16,926 nucleotides of DNA from GCA-2748575 sp033722575 (GTDB lineage Bacteria > Pseudomonadota > Gammaproteobacteria > Pseudomonadales > Ketobacteraceae): positions 1 to 16,926 of the forward strand of contig JAWVYU010000069.1 of NCBI GenBank assembly GCA_033722575.1, written 5' to 3'. Below are positions 6,392-13,137 of this stretch, in pieces. Numbering within the stretch: position 1 is the first letter of the stretch; each line of letters begins with the position of its first letter. Made by a program: the position numbers and the translations under genes. The notes beneath the pieces were generated by a model. That model saw nothing but the letters and a program-made list of their open reading frames with translations. It had not been told where the DNA came from and did not search any database.

Positions 6392-7906
6392 ATGAAATTT
6401 ACAGGGAAGTTCAGCTTTCTGATCGGAGCAGCCGTCATAGGAGGCTGCGTGGCCACTGGACCATTGTGGGAACTGGATATCGGGAAGGCCTCAAATGCCA
6501 GAACCGGCGAATCCCGACCCTTTGATCACGTTGTTCAGGAACTCCAGCTGGAGCATGTTTACAAAAGCCAGATCAGCGAAACCCTTTATAGTCTGTCCTA
6601 CAACACGATCTCCCAAGCCTATCAAGTAGCCAGTTATGATTTCAACGCCAATCCATTAAACGAATTTCAGGTTGACCTTGCAATACCTGAATGGCCGCAC
6701 CGCATAAAAGTTCACAGCTTAACAAACGATGCAGTTTTTATAGACTTGGGCGACGTGGCATCACTCACCCTGATTGACCCGGTTAACGAGACTTTCTGGA
6801 AGGGGGTGACAACTTCTTTATTAGATGCGAACGACCACGTCACGGTGGAAAAAAGCTTTATAAATGGCTATGACGATTTGATATTTTCAGGTGTTTTAAA
6901 CCCCGAATCCGAAAATATTCCGCTGGTGGGCCAGATCACCAAAGAAGGCGAGCTGATTAACTTGCACCTGATGCCACAATTCTCTGCTATCTTCTTTGAC
7001 AAGATTAAAGACGGCTCGGGCTTTTTCCTAAATGGAAGACACACAGAACAAGCACAGGGAAAAACCGCGATATACTTATTCGATGCGCAACTGAATCTGA
7101 ATAATCAAACAAATCACCAGGACGAACTGGTGACTTTGCTTGTCTCAGAAAACCAGTTTCTGGGTTATCGCAAGAACTATCCGGAAACGCTTTTCACATT
7201 CGATCTGAATGGCAACAATGCCACCGAACTTGACTACAGCTGGCCAGGTTATGACGCAGAGGAAGGGCTTTCCGAACTGATAGACTACCGCTGGGGAGAC
7301 AATGTATTTTATTCAATAAATCCTTGGCTAGAGGTTGATGAAAGCGATATGCCCTGGCCAATCTCTGAAGAATCAGATGATAATTACTATGGCCCCGCGA
7401 AGGCGCATCGCACAGAGCTTTGCCAGTACAGCCACGGGTTTAGGCAACAGTGGTGTCTTAAGCTGGATCTGGAGATCGCTGGAGTTAATACAGTTTACCA
7501 TTCGCAGATTCTGGCCAAAGACTCTATAGGTCTTGCCCTGGCCCAGGAAAATGCCATCAGTCATTCAGGTGTTTTGGGGACTTCTTATTCTTATCGGGAA
7601 GAATCCGGCGTCCATTACAGAACTTACAACGTAGACGGTGAAAAGTTGTTTTCAGAAAGCGAAAACAACTCCTACAGAACAGGAAAGCATGATACCTGCT
7701 ATTATTTTCTAACGCCCGTGATGCATTGTGTGGAAGAAGAAGCGACGCGAAAGCCTGGTGTATTCAATACGTTATTCGGCTTGTACTCTGGATCAAGATC
7801 GGTTTTCCTTTCGGAAAAGAGCGTTTTTTCCTCTGTTGATTATTTCGAAGAAAAATTTGATATAAGCAATCTAAGGACAAAGCTCACGTTTTGGGATAAA
7901 AGCTGA
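6392..7906 (+). CDS. Orphan lipoprotein of unknown function
   Basis: This encodes 504 residues that I cannot assign to a family. The N-terminus is a lipoprotein signal: basic start (MKFTGK), hydrophobic core, and lipobox IGGC with the acylated C19. V20 at +2 gives no Asp inner-membrane retention signal, so outer-membrane location is likely. The mature part is acidic, rich in Asp, Asn, Tyr and Trp, and appears mostly beta-stranded with many short turn-like segments, compatible with a propeller, though no clear blade repeat was found. Apart from C19 there are only four cysteines, in two close pairs (LCQ...WCL and TCY...HCV), probably disulfides. AAGGAA precedes the ATG. The gene is visibly more AT-rich than its neighbours and follows an IS scar, which suggests acquisition. 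It converges on the cobS operon. Confidence 0.85.
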   Translation: MKFTGKFSFLIGAAVIGGCVATGPLWELDIGKASNARTGESRPFDHVVQELQLEHVYKSQISETLYSLSYNTISQAYQVASYDFNANPLNEFQVDLAIPEWPHRIKVHSLTNDAVFIDLGDVASLTLIDPVNETFWKGVTTSLLDANDHVTVEKSFINGYDDLIFSGVLNPESENIPLVGQITKEGELINLHLMPQFSAIFFDKIKDGSGFFLNGRHTEQAQGKTAIYLFDAQLNLNNQTNHQDELVTLLVSENQFLGYRKNYPETLFTFDLNGNNATELDYSWPGYDAEEGLSELIDYRWGDNVFYSINPWLEVDESDMPWPISEESDDNYYGPAKAHRTELCQYSHGFRQQWCLKLDLEIAGVNTVYHSQILAKDSIGLALAQENAISHSGVLGTSYSYREESGVHYRTYNVDGEKLFSESENNSYRTGKHDTCYYFLTPVMHCVEEEATRKPGVFNTLFGLYSGSRSVFLSEKSVFSSVDYFEEKFDISNLRTKLTFWDKS

Positions 7907-7965
7907 GGCTCGAAACAATCGTATCAGAAGCACTTTTCTACAGAAGCGGACAGCTTGGCTTTACC

Positions 7966-8008
7966 TTGCAACCATAAACTGACCAAATCGGCCAATTTAT
8001 GGTTGCAA
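7966..8008. repeat. Perfect 13-bp inverted repeat between the lipoprotein gene and cobS
   Basis: TTGCAACCATAAA at 7966-7978 is exactly complementary to TTTATGGTTGCAA at 7996-8008, with a 17-base loop. It lies about 60 bases after the lipoprotein stop codon and about 140 bases beyond the cobS stop, in a convergent gap. Neither side has a clear T-run, so an ordinary intrinsic terminator is not obvious. It could be a bidirectional terminator, a protein-binding site, or the footprint of an inserted element. Confidence 0.75.
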
Positions 8009-8089
8009 TACCACTCGCTGTAACACCCACCAGCCAGGGGGCATTACTGAAGCAGTCCATGGGCTGTGAAAAGGCAAGCCGGCACCAGT

Positions 8090-8151
8090 CCGGGCTGACA
8101 GTAAACCCGGCCAGACCCGCAAAGGATTCAGTCCGATCCGGCAGACGGGTC
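8090..8151 (-). terminator. GC-rich stem-loops at the 3' end of the cobS operon (possible terminator)
   Basis: Two GC-rich hairpins lie around and beyond the cobS stop codon. The first has arms GACCCG (8114-8119) and CGGGTC (8146-8151) with an inner GGAT/ATCC stem (8124-8127, 8136-8139). The second pairs CCGGG (8090-8094) with CCCGG (8106-8110). No T-run follows on the minus strand, so they may stabilise the mRNA 3' end rather than terminate transcription. Confidence 0.35.
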
Positions 8152-8896
8152 ACTGACCCAGGCTCACACAAAACCCCAGCAGTGCCACGGCTTCGATGAT
8201 TTCAATCAGTGCACCGGCAGTATCGCCGGTGGTGCCTCCGATACGTGTCAGCATCAGTTGCCGCAGCAGAAACCAGACGGCGATACACAGCAGAATGCTG
8301 ACCAGTGCCTCAACCCTGAAAAACACCAGCGCGGCAATGGTGAGGGCAAATCCCTGTATGACCAGGTGGGTGGTGTCGATACTATCCGCCAGGGGAGCGC
8401 CCAGCCCCTGCTTGCGCACATAACGGGTGGAGGCCAGCAGGCACATGCCGGCAAAGCGGGCCATGGCGGGAACAAACAGCAGCGCCCAGGTGCTTTGTTG
8501 CTTGAGCAGTGCCGTGATCGCCGCTACTTTGACCAACAGCAGCAGGGTGATGCAGACAATGGCAGCCGGTCCGCTGGTGGGATCCTTCATGATGGCCAGG
8601 GTTTTATGCTGGTCACCGTACCCCCCCAGCCAGGCATCGGCGCTGTCGCCCAGGCCATCCAGGTGCAGTGCGCCCGTGATCAGTACCCAGGTCAGCAGTA
8701 CCAGTGCAGCAATCAACAAGGGCTCCCTGAACAGCCAGTGGCCCAGCCAGGACACAAGGGCAAGGACCAGGCCGATCAGCAGGCCAACCGTGCCATGCCA
8801 GTACAGAGACTGACGCTGGGTTTCGTTATCCGCCCGGTATGCAACCGGCAGGGGCAGACGGGTCAGAAACTGAATGGCGAACCACAGCCCGTTCAT
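8150..8896 (-). CDS. cobS: Adenosylcobinamide-GDP ribazoletransferase (cobalamin synthase CobS/CobV)
   Basis: This integral membrane enzyme joins adenosylcobinamide-GDP to alpha-ribazole or its phosphate, releasing GMP. It is the joining step of B12 assembly at the inner membrane. The protein is 248 residues, normal for the family. The N-terminus shows the FAIQFLTRLPLP pattern. The conserved acidic motif GALHLDGLGDSADAW lies at about 75-89 and the IMKDPTSGP block at about 103-111. The remainder is largely hydrophobic helices. The ATG at 8896 overlaps the cobC stop as ATGA, so translation is coupled. It is the last gene of the pduO-cobU-cobT-cobC-cobS operon, followed by hairpins and no further gene on this strand. 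Confidence 0.96.
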   Translation of the reverse strand: MNGLWFAIQFLTRLPLPVAYRADNETQRQSLYWHGTVGLLIGLVLALVSWLGHWLFREPLLIAALVLLTWVLITGALHLDGLGDSADAWLGGYGDQHKTLAIMKDPTSGPAAIVCITLLLLVKVAAITALLKQQSTWALLFVPAMARFAGMCLLASTRYVRKQGLGAPLADSIDTTHLVIQGFALTIAALVFFRVEALVSILLCIAVWFLLRQLMLTRIGGTTGDTAGALIEIIEAVALLGFCVSLGQ

Positions 8897-9537
8897 GTAG
8901 CTGGCACCCCGTTGACAAAGGAAAGCGCACTTTCATAAGTGTTGTCGCTGTTTCGGTAAACCTTGAAGCGGGTCATGCTGGCGTAGGGAATATCGAACCG
9001 GAAGGTGGATGAGGGCGGGATTTCAATAAGCTTGTGCAATGCTGCCCGCACCACGCCACCATGAACCACCAGCAACAGGCGTTCGCCACCATGGTCTGCG
9101 AGCAGTTGGTTGATGGCAGTGTTCACACGTGCGGCAAAATCCACAAAGGATTCGCCATTCGGAGGGGTATGGCGGGCGGGGTCCCGCCACATATCGCTGA
9201 GCAGCTCCGGGTACTGTTCCCAGGCATCCCTGGGTCGCAACCCTTCCAGATCACCGAAGCACAATTCCCGCAACGAACCCACTATTGTCAGGGGCAGCTC
9301 CATTTTAGTGGCGGTCTGTTCCGCAAAGGCCAGACAGCGCTGCATGGGGGACGCAATGATCCGGTCCCAGGCATATCCCAGCGTCTTGCATTGCTCAAGG
9401 CAGGCCGACATTTGCTGCCAGCCGGTTTCCGACAGGGGATCATCCAGGCTGCCACGGTATTTGACGCCCCCTTCCGGTTCTCCATGGCGGAGCATATCAA
9501 TCACAGTTTTTTCTGACGGGTTGAACACAGGCTGCAT
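8893..9537 (-). CDS. cobC: Histidine phosphatase family protein, probable alpha-ribazole phosphatase CobC
   Basis: Within this operon it probably removes phosphate from alpha-ribazole-5'-phosphate or adenosylcobalamin-5'-phosphate, the final dephosphorylation of the lower-ligand branch. The 214-residue protein has the phosphoglycerate-mutase-like motif LRHGEP with catalytic H18, SPMQRC with R67, the SLRELCFGDLEG block at 88-99, and the second histidine H159 in VVHGG. The context between cobT and cobS supports CobC over a general phosphatase, since sequence alone cannot separate these. The ATG at 9537 is preceded by a purine-rich GAGAGAG. The stop overlaps the cobS start. CobC here is in the Salmonella sense, unlike Pseudomonas CobC. 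Confidence 0.88.
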   Translation of the reverse strand: MQPVFNPSEKTVIDMLRHGEPEGGVKYRGSLDDPLSETGWQQMSACLEQCKTLGYAWDRIIASPMQRCLAFAEQTATKMELPLTIVGSLRELCFGDLEGLRPRDAWEQYPELLSDMWRDPARHTPPNGESFVDFAARVNTAINQLLADHGGERLLLVVHGGVVRAALHKLIEIPPSSTFRFDIPYASMTRFKVYRNSDNTYESALSFVNGVPAT

Positions 9538-9564
9538 GGGTACTCTCTCTCGGCTCCGGCGGGA

Positions 9565-10629
9565 TCAGTCCTGCAGTTTTTCTGACACGCCGGCATCGGC
9601 AAAGGTGGCCATCTGATTGTGCAGCCGGGTTGCCATCTGGATCAGAGGGACCACTAGGGCTGCACCACTGCCTTCGCCAAGGCGCAAGGTCAGGTCCATG
9701 ATGGGCTCCATACCCAGCGCATCCAGTAACACCTGGTGGCCCGGCTCTGCAGAGCGGTGGCTGTAAAACAGATAGGGCGTTATGCCCGGGTTCATGCGAA
9801 TGGCTGCAAGCGCCGCCGCACCGCAGATAAAGCCATCCACCACACAGGCAATATTCAGTTGTGCGGCGCGAATATAGGCCCCTGCAAGGGCCGCAATTTC
9901 AAAACCGCCCACCATCTGTAACACATGGGCCGGTGAATCCATCTGCCCCTGGTGTTTGCTCAGGGCCATTGCAATTACTTTTGCTTTGCGGGAAACGCCG
10001 TCGCTGTCCAGGCCGGTGCCCGGCCCGGTCACCTGAGCGGGATCAAAGTGGAGTAACTCACTGATAATGGCAGAAGCGGAGGTGGTGTTGCCGATTCCCA
10101 TTTCGCCGCCAACCCACAGGTTGATCCCGTGTGCGGCGCAGTCGTCCATCACATCCTTACCCACCTGCAGGGCCTGCCACAGTTGCGCTTCTGTCATGGC
10201 CGGATCTGTGGCGAAATTCCGGGTGCCTCTGGCGATTACCTGGTGGCTGACACCGGCTAATGTCTCCGGGTCGGCGACGCTGCCCACATTAACCACCTGC
10301 AGCGAGGCGTTCAGGCTTTTGCTCAGTACGGCAATGGCGGCTCCACCAGCCACAAAGTTCTTCAGCATTTCGCCGGTAACAGCCTGGGGAAAGGCTGACA
10401 CGCCTTCTTCCACAACGCCGTGGTCAGCGGCAAAAATAGTGATCGCCACCCGGTCGCATTGCGGATGCAGCCGGTTCTGTATGCCCGCCAGCTGAATGGC
10501 GATGGCCTCGAGCCGCCCCAGGGAACCCGGTGGTTTTGTCAGCTGATTCTGGTGGTCCCTGGCTGCCTCGATAATACCGGCATCCAGGGGCCGTACTTCC
10601 TGTTGCCACCAGTGGCTCTGTGCGCCCAT
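9565..10629 (-). CDS. cobT: Nicotinate-nucleotide--dimethylbenzimidazole phosphoribosyltransferase CobT
   Basis: This soluble enzyme activates the lower-ligand base by moving phosphoribose from nicotinate mononucleotide to 5,6-dimethylbenzimidazole, giving alpha-ribazole-5'-phosphate. The protein has 354 residues, the family norm. Visible family blocks are the TKPPGSLGRLE pattern near 32-42, FAADHGVVEEGVSAFPQAVT near 69-88, the GGEMGIGNTTSASAI block, and RLGEGSGAAL with the catalytic base E319 (equivalent to Salmonella E317). The ATG at 10629 leaves 50 bases to cobU and its stop is 27 bases before cobC, consistent with one transcript. No bluB is visible, so the dimethylbenzimidazole source lies elsewhere or is external. 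Confidence 0.97.
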   Translation of the reverse strand: MGAQSHWWQQEVRPLDAGIIEAARDHQNQLTKPPGSLGRLEAIAIQLAGIQNRLHPQCDRVAITIFAADHGVVEEGVSAFPQAVTGEMLKNFVAGGAAIAVLSKSLNASLQVVNVGSVADPETLAGVSHQVIARGTRNFATDPAMTEAQLWQALQVGKDVMDDCAAHGINLWVGGEMGIGNTTSASAIISELLHFDPAQVTGPGTGLDSDGVSRKAKVIAMALSKHQGQMDSPAHVLQMVGGFEIAALAGAYIRAAQLNIACVVDGFICGAAALAAIRMNPGITPYLFYSHRSAEPGHQVLLDALGMEPIMDLTLRLGEGSGAALVVPLIQMATRLHNQMATFADAGVSEKLQD

Positions 10630-10679
10630 TGCATTCCTCGTTTACGGTGCTGCTGGTCGGTTAACTCAGCGTCAGTTGT

Positions 10680-11216
10680 TCATATATCAAAGCAGGCTCT
10701 GCCGTTTTGTTTCAGCGGCAGTGGCAACCCTGCCATCGTCATGATCACATTATCCGCCATGGTGGCAATCCGCTGGTGCAGCCAGCCGCTGTGATCCACA
10801 AAATCCCGGCTCAGATTTCCCATGGGAATAACGCCCATGCCGGTTTCGTTGCTCACCAGAATGACCCGGTGGGGGGTGTCGCTCAGGGCCTGAATCAACT
10901 GGTCCCGCGCATTGGCAAATTCTGTGGCATTGTTTTCCATTAGCCAGTTGCTGACCCACAGGGTCAGGCAGTCGATCAGCAGACAGGCTGGCTCAGGCTC
11001 ATGATGGTTGATTCTGGCCGCCAGATGGAGCGGCTCCTCAATCAGGTGCCAGTGCTCCGGGCGACGCTCCCGGTGATGCTGAATGCGTGCGGCCATTTCG
11101 CCGTCCCCCGCGGTAGCGGTGGCTATATAGGTTACCGGCAGCCCGGAATTCAGGGCCCGCTGTTCGGCCAGACGGCTTTTACCGGATCGGGCTCCGCCCA
11201 GAATCAGCTCGATCAT
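10680..11216 (-). CDS. cobU: Bifunctional adenosylcobinamide kinase / adenosylcobinamide-phosphate guanylyltransferase CobU (CobP)
   Basis: It phosphorylates adenosylcobinamide and transfers GMP to adenosylcobinamide phosphate to make adenosylcobinamide-GDP, the CobS substrate. The protein is 178 residues. The P-loop GGARSGKS lies at 7-14, and MAARIQHHRERRP at 41-53 carries H47, equivalent to the guanylylated H46 of Salmonella CobU. LLIDCLTLWVSNWL is the second nucleotide-binding block and VSNETGMGVIP is also diagnostic. With an intact CobU the cell could salvage cobinamide by direct phosphorylation, which may make the broken cbiZ dispensable. The ATG at 11216 is 10 bases after the adenosyltransferase stop, so they belong to one operon. 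Confidence 0.97.
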   Translation of the reverse strand: MIELILGGARSGKSRLAEQRALNSGLPVTYIATATAGDGEMAARIQHHRERRPEHWHLIEEPLHLAARINHHEPEPACLLIDCLTLWVSNWLMENNATEFANARDQLIQALSDTPHRVILVSNETGMGVIPMGNLSRDFVDHSGWLHQRIATMADNVIMTMAGLPLPLKQNGRACFDI

Positions 11217-11226
11217 GGCGTTTTAA

Positions 11227-11778
11227 TCAATCCCGGGTTCGCTGCCAGAGCACTTCCTGGCCACCGTCCGCCCGGGCCAGCACCCTGGCAGCAACGAATA
11301 AGAAGTCTGACAACCGGTTCAGATACCGCAGTCCCAGTTGGTTGATGTCCTCGGATTTGGACAAGGTATGTACCCGGCGTTCGGCCCGCCGGCAGATGGT
11401 GCGTGCCAGATGGCAGGTGGTGGCGGCTCGGTTGCCGCCGGGCAGGATAAATTCCTTGAGCATGGGCAGGTTTTCGTTCATTGCATCCAGATTGGTTTCC
11501 AGCATTTCCACGTGTTTCTCGCGGATGGCGGTGTAACCGGGTACACAAAGCTCACTGCCCAGATCAAACAGATCGTGCTGGATTTCCAGTAACCAGGTTC
11601 GCAGATCTTCCGGCACGCTGTCCTCGGCCAGAATCATGCCGATGCTGCTGTTGAGCTCATCCACGGTACCGTAGGCTTCCACCCGCAGGTGGTCTTTCTC
11701 GACCCGTGTGCCATCGCCGAGCCCTGTGGTACCGCTGTCGCCGGTTCGGGTGTAAATCTTGGAAAGTCTGTGACCCAT
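11227..11778 (-). CDS. PduO-type ATP:cob(I)alamin (corrinoid) adenosyltransferase
   Basis: It transfers the adenosyl group of ATP to reduced cobalt, making the adenosylated corrinoids that the later enzymes use. The protein has 183 residues. The N-terminal ATP-binding block YTRTGDSGTTGLGDG is followed by VEAYGTVDELNSSIG, both diagnostic for the PduO/MMAB family and unlike the P-loop CobA/BtuR type. The C-terminal part has TICRRAERRV, with arginines expected in the active site, and ends LNRLSDFLFVAAR. The ATG at 11778 makes it the first gene of the five-gene cobalamin operon. No riboswitch was seen in the 169-base leader region shared with a divergent small gene. Confidence 0.95.
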   Translation of the reverse strand: MGHRLSKIYTRTGDSGTTGLGDGTRVEKDHLRVEAYGTVDELNSSIGMILAEDSVPEDLRTWLLEIQHDLFDLGSELCVPGYTAIREKHVEMLETNLDAMNENLPMLKEFILPGGNRAATTCHLARTICRRAERRVHTLSKSEDINQLGLRYLNRLSDFLFVAARVLARADGGQEVLWQRTRD

Positions 11779-11947
11779 AACGCCAATGCCCTGTGATTTG
11801 TCGACCCTGACACAAATCTGTGTAGGAAAAGTCTCAATTTGATTTCAAGTTTCCACGTGCCAGCTAGGCTGAGGAATGTTACACGAATTTGCCCCGAGAA
11901 CGCTAACCGTCATAACCAAGACATATAACCAAGAGATAAGTGAGGCG
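11779..11947. promoter_or_regulatory. Divergent leader region of the B12 operon, with a 14-bp dyad
   Basis: This gap separates the adenosyltransferase gene (minus) from a small unknown gene (plus) and must hold the operon promoter. At 11810-11823 there is an ACACA-AATC-TGTGT dyad (5-bp arms, 4-base spacer), 32 bases upstream of the operon start codon. Its arms differ from the dyad between cbiB and cobQ, so a shared regulator is not supported. No cobalamin-riboswitch hallmark is recognisable. Confidence 0.3.
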
Positions 11948-12220
11948 ATGTCCCGAGTAGAAGTTGATATCGAGTTATTGAGAGCGCTGCTGGACGCCGC
12001 TGTCCGCACCGCTCGGTCCCATCGCGGCAAACCCCGGGAGCTTTACGTACTGGGGCAGCTGGAGTCTGCCGCTAATACCGCCTATATTCTGGCTGCCGGA
12101 AAGGTGGACTACGAATTCGAGGCCTACTGTCAGCAACTGGCTGCCGAAGCTATTGACCGGATGGAGCTGATCAGCCAGCGGCCTTCTGACCGGCAAGCCG
12201 GTTATCCTCAGTCCGGTTGA
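11948..12220 (+). CDS. Small helical protein of unknown function
   Basis: This encodes about 90 residues from the ATG at 11948, which is preceded by GTGAGG at close spacing. An in-frame ATG at 11876 would add 24 residues (MLHEFAP...), but its GAGGA is almost adjacent to the ATG, so I prefer 11948. The protein is predicted to be mostly alpha-helical: VDIELLRALLDAAVRTARS, then ELYVLGQLESAANTAYILAAG, then an acidic helix around YEFEAYCQQLAAEAIDRMEL. There is no signal peptide, membrane segment or recognised motif. It is divergent from the B12 operon, and its last 13 bases overlap the end of the convergent panE-like gene. Codon use looks like the neighbours. I do not recognise the family. Confidence 0.6.
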   Translation: MSRVEVDIELLRALLDAAVRTARSHRGKPRELYVLGQLESAANTAYILAAGKVDYEFEAYCQQLAAEAIDRMELISQRPSDRQAGYPQSG

Positions 12221-13113
12221 CGGCCGGTAACGCGCTTCAGCTCAGCCACCGTCGCTTCGTTCACCGGGCAGGGAATACCCCGGGCTCTGGCCTGGGTGAT
12301 CAGATAACCGTTAATGGCATCAATTTCTGTCGGATTTCCCTTGAGGACATCCTGGCGCATGGACGAAATATTGGCCGCTGTTTTTTCTGCCACAGTTTTT
12401 GCAGTTTGAAATACATCTTCCCCCGGCAGACCACCCATCACGGCCTGAAAGGTCTGCGTGAACTCGCTGCAGATCCCCTCCATCCGCCCCAGGGCCTCGG
12501 GCTTTTCCAGCAATTCGCCGTTACGACACTGGTAAATCACAGTCAAAGGATTGATCGCGCAATTGATGCCCAGTTTCAGCCACAGGCGCTGGTGGATGCT
12601 GGCGTCCCAGCGGACCGGTACACCTGCTCCCTGCCACTGGTCGCAGATTGCCCGGGCCAGGGGAATATCCCGCTCCTGCAACGGCCCCAGCCAGGTATCA
12701 CCTTTTCCGGCATGGACGATTTGCCCGTCGCTTTCGCGATAGGCGCCGTGGGTAGTGGAGGCGGCCCGCACACGGGCATCAGGAATTTCTGACCTGAGCC
12801 ATTCACTGGTGCCCATGCCATTCTGCATGACTATGATGCTGCCCCCTGGCCTGATCTGTTGCCGTATCTGGCCAATGGCAGCAGGGGTCTGATAAGTTTT
12901 GGTGGCGATAATCAGCTGATCAATGCCCTGATCCGGAGTTAATACCGGGAAATGAAACGGGGTTGCCTGACGGCCTTCAAGCAGTGTCAGGCGATAATGC
13001 CCGGATGCAGGCCGCCGAGAGGTGGACAGGCGTACCGGAATACCGGCGCGGGCTAGCTGGCAGGCAAACAGGCCGCCAATGGCGCCTGCGCCCAGAATGG
13101 TCCAGGAAGACAT
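12208..13113 (-). CDS. panE: 2-dehydropantoate 2-reductase (ketopantoate reductase, PanE family)
   Basis: It reduces ketopantoate to pantoate with NADPH in the pantothenate/CoA pathway. The protein has 301 residues. The N-terminal Rossmann motif GAGAIGG is at 8-14. QNGMG lies at 97-101. The catalytic lysine K180 lies in WLKLGINCAINPLT, and E263 in NPTEIDAINGYL, both hallmarks of the family. Several ketopantoate-reductase-like paralogues with other substrates exist, so the exact substrate is probable but not certain. The ATG at 13113 is 24 bases after the stop of the receiver-GGDEF gene on the same strand, so co-transcription is likely. The 3' end overlaps the convergent small gene by 13 bases. 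Confidence 0.9.
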   Translation of the reverse strand: MSSWTILGAGAIGGLFACQLARAGIPVRLSTSRRPASGHYRLTLLEGRQATPFHFPVLTPDQGIDQLIIATKTYQTPAAIGQIRQQIRPGGSIIVMQNGMGTSEWLRSEIPDARVRAASTTHGAYRESDGQIVHAGKGDTWLGPLQERDIPLARAICDQWQGAGVPVRWDASIHQRLWLKLGINCAINPLTVIYQCRNGELLEKPEALGRMEGICSEFTQTFQAVMGGLPGEDVFQTAKTVAEKTAANISSMRQDVLKGNPTEIDAINGYLITQARARGIPCPVNEATVAELKRVTGRQPD

Positions 13114-13137
13114 GAGGGGGCAGAAAAAGTCCTGTGA

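Noticed and set aside
8010..8152. Possible cobalamin riboswitch beyond the cobS stop, because of CCCGC, ACAGT and AGTCC-like words
   Set aside because: The words are not in the order or strand needed, no gene lies downstream in the right orientation, and no B12 box is present.
7938..8171. Minus-strand open frame of 77 codons after cobS
   Set aside because: It has no ribosome-binding site or family motif, and its translation runs straight through the hairpins and the inverted repeat.
8258..8938. Long open frame (226 codons) on the plus strand opposite cobS and cobC
   Set aside because: It is the mirror of two confidently identified minus-strand genes in GC-rich DNA; its Gln/Gly/Ala-rich translation matches no family.
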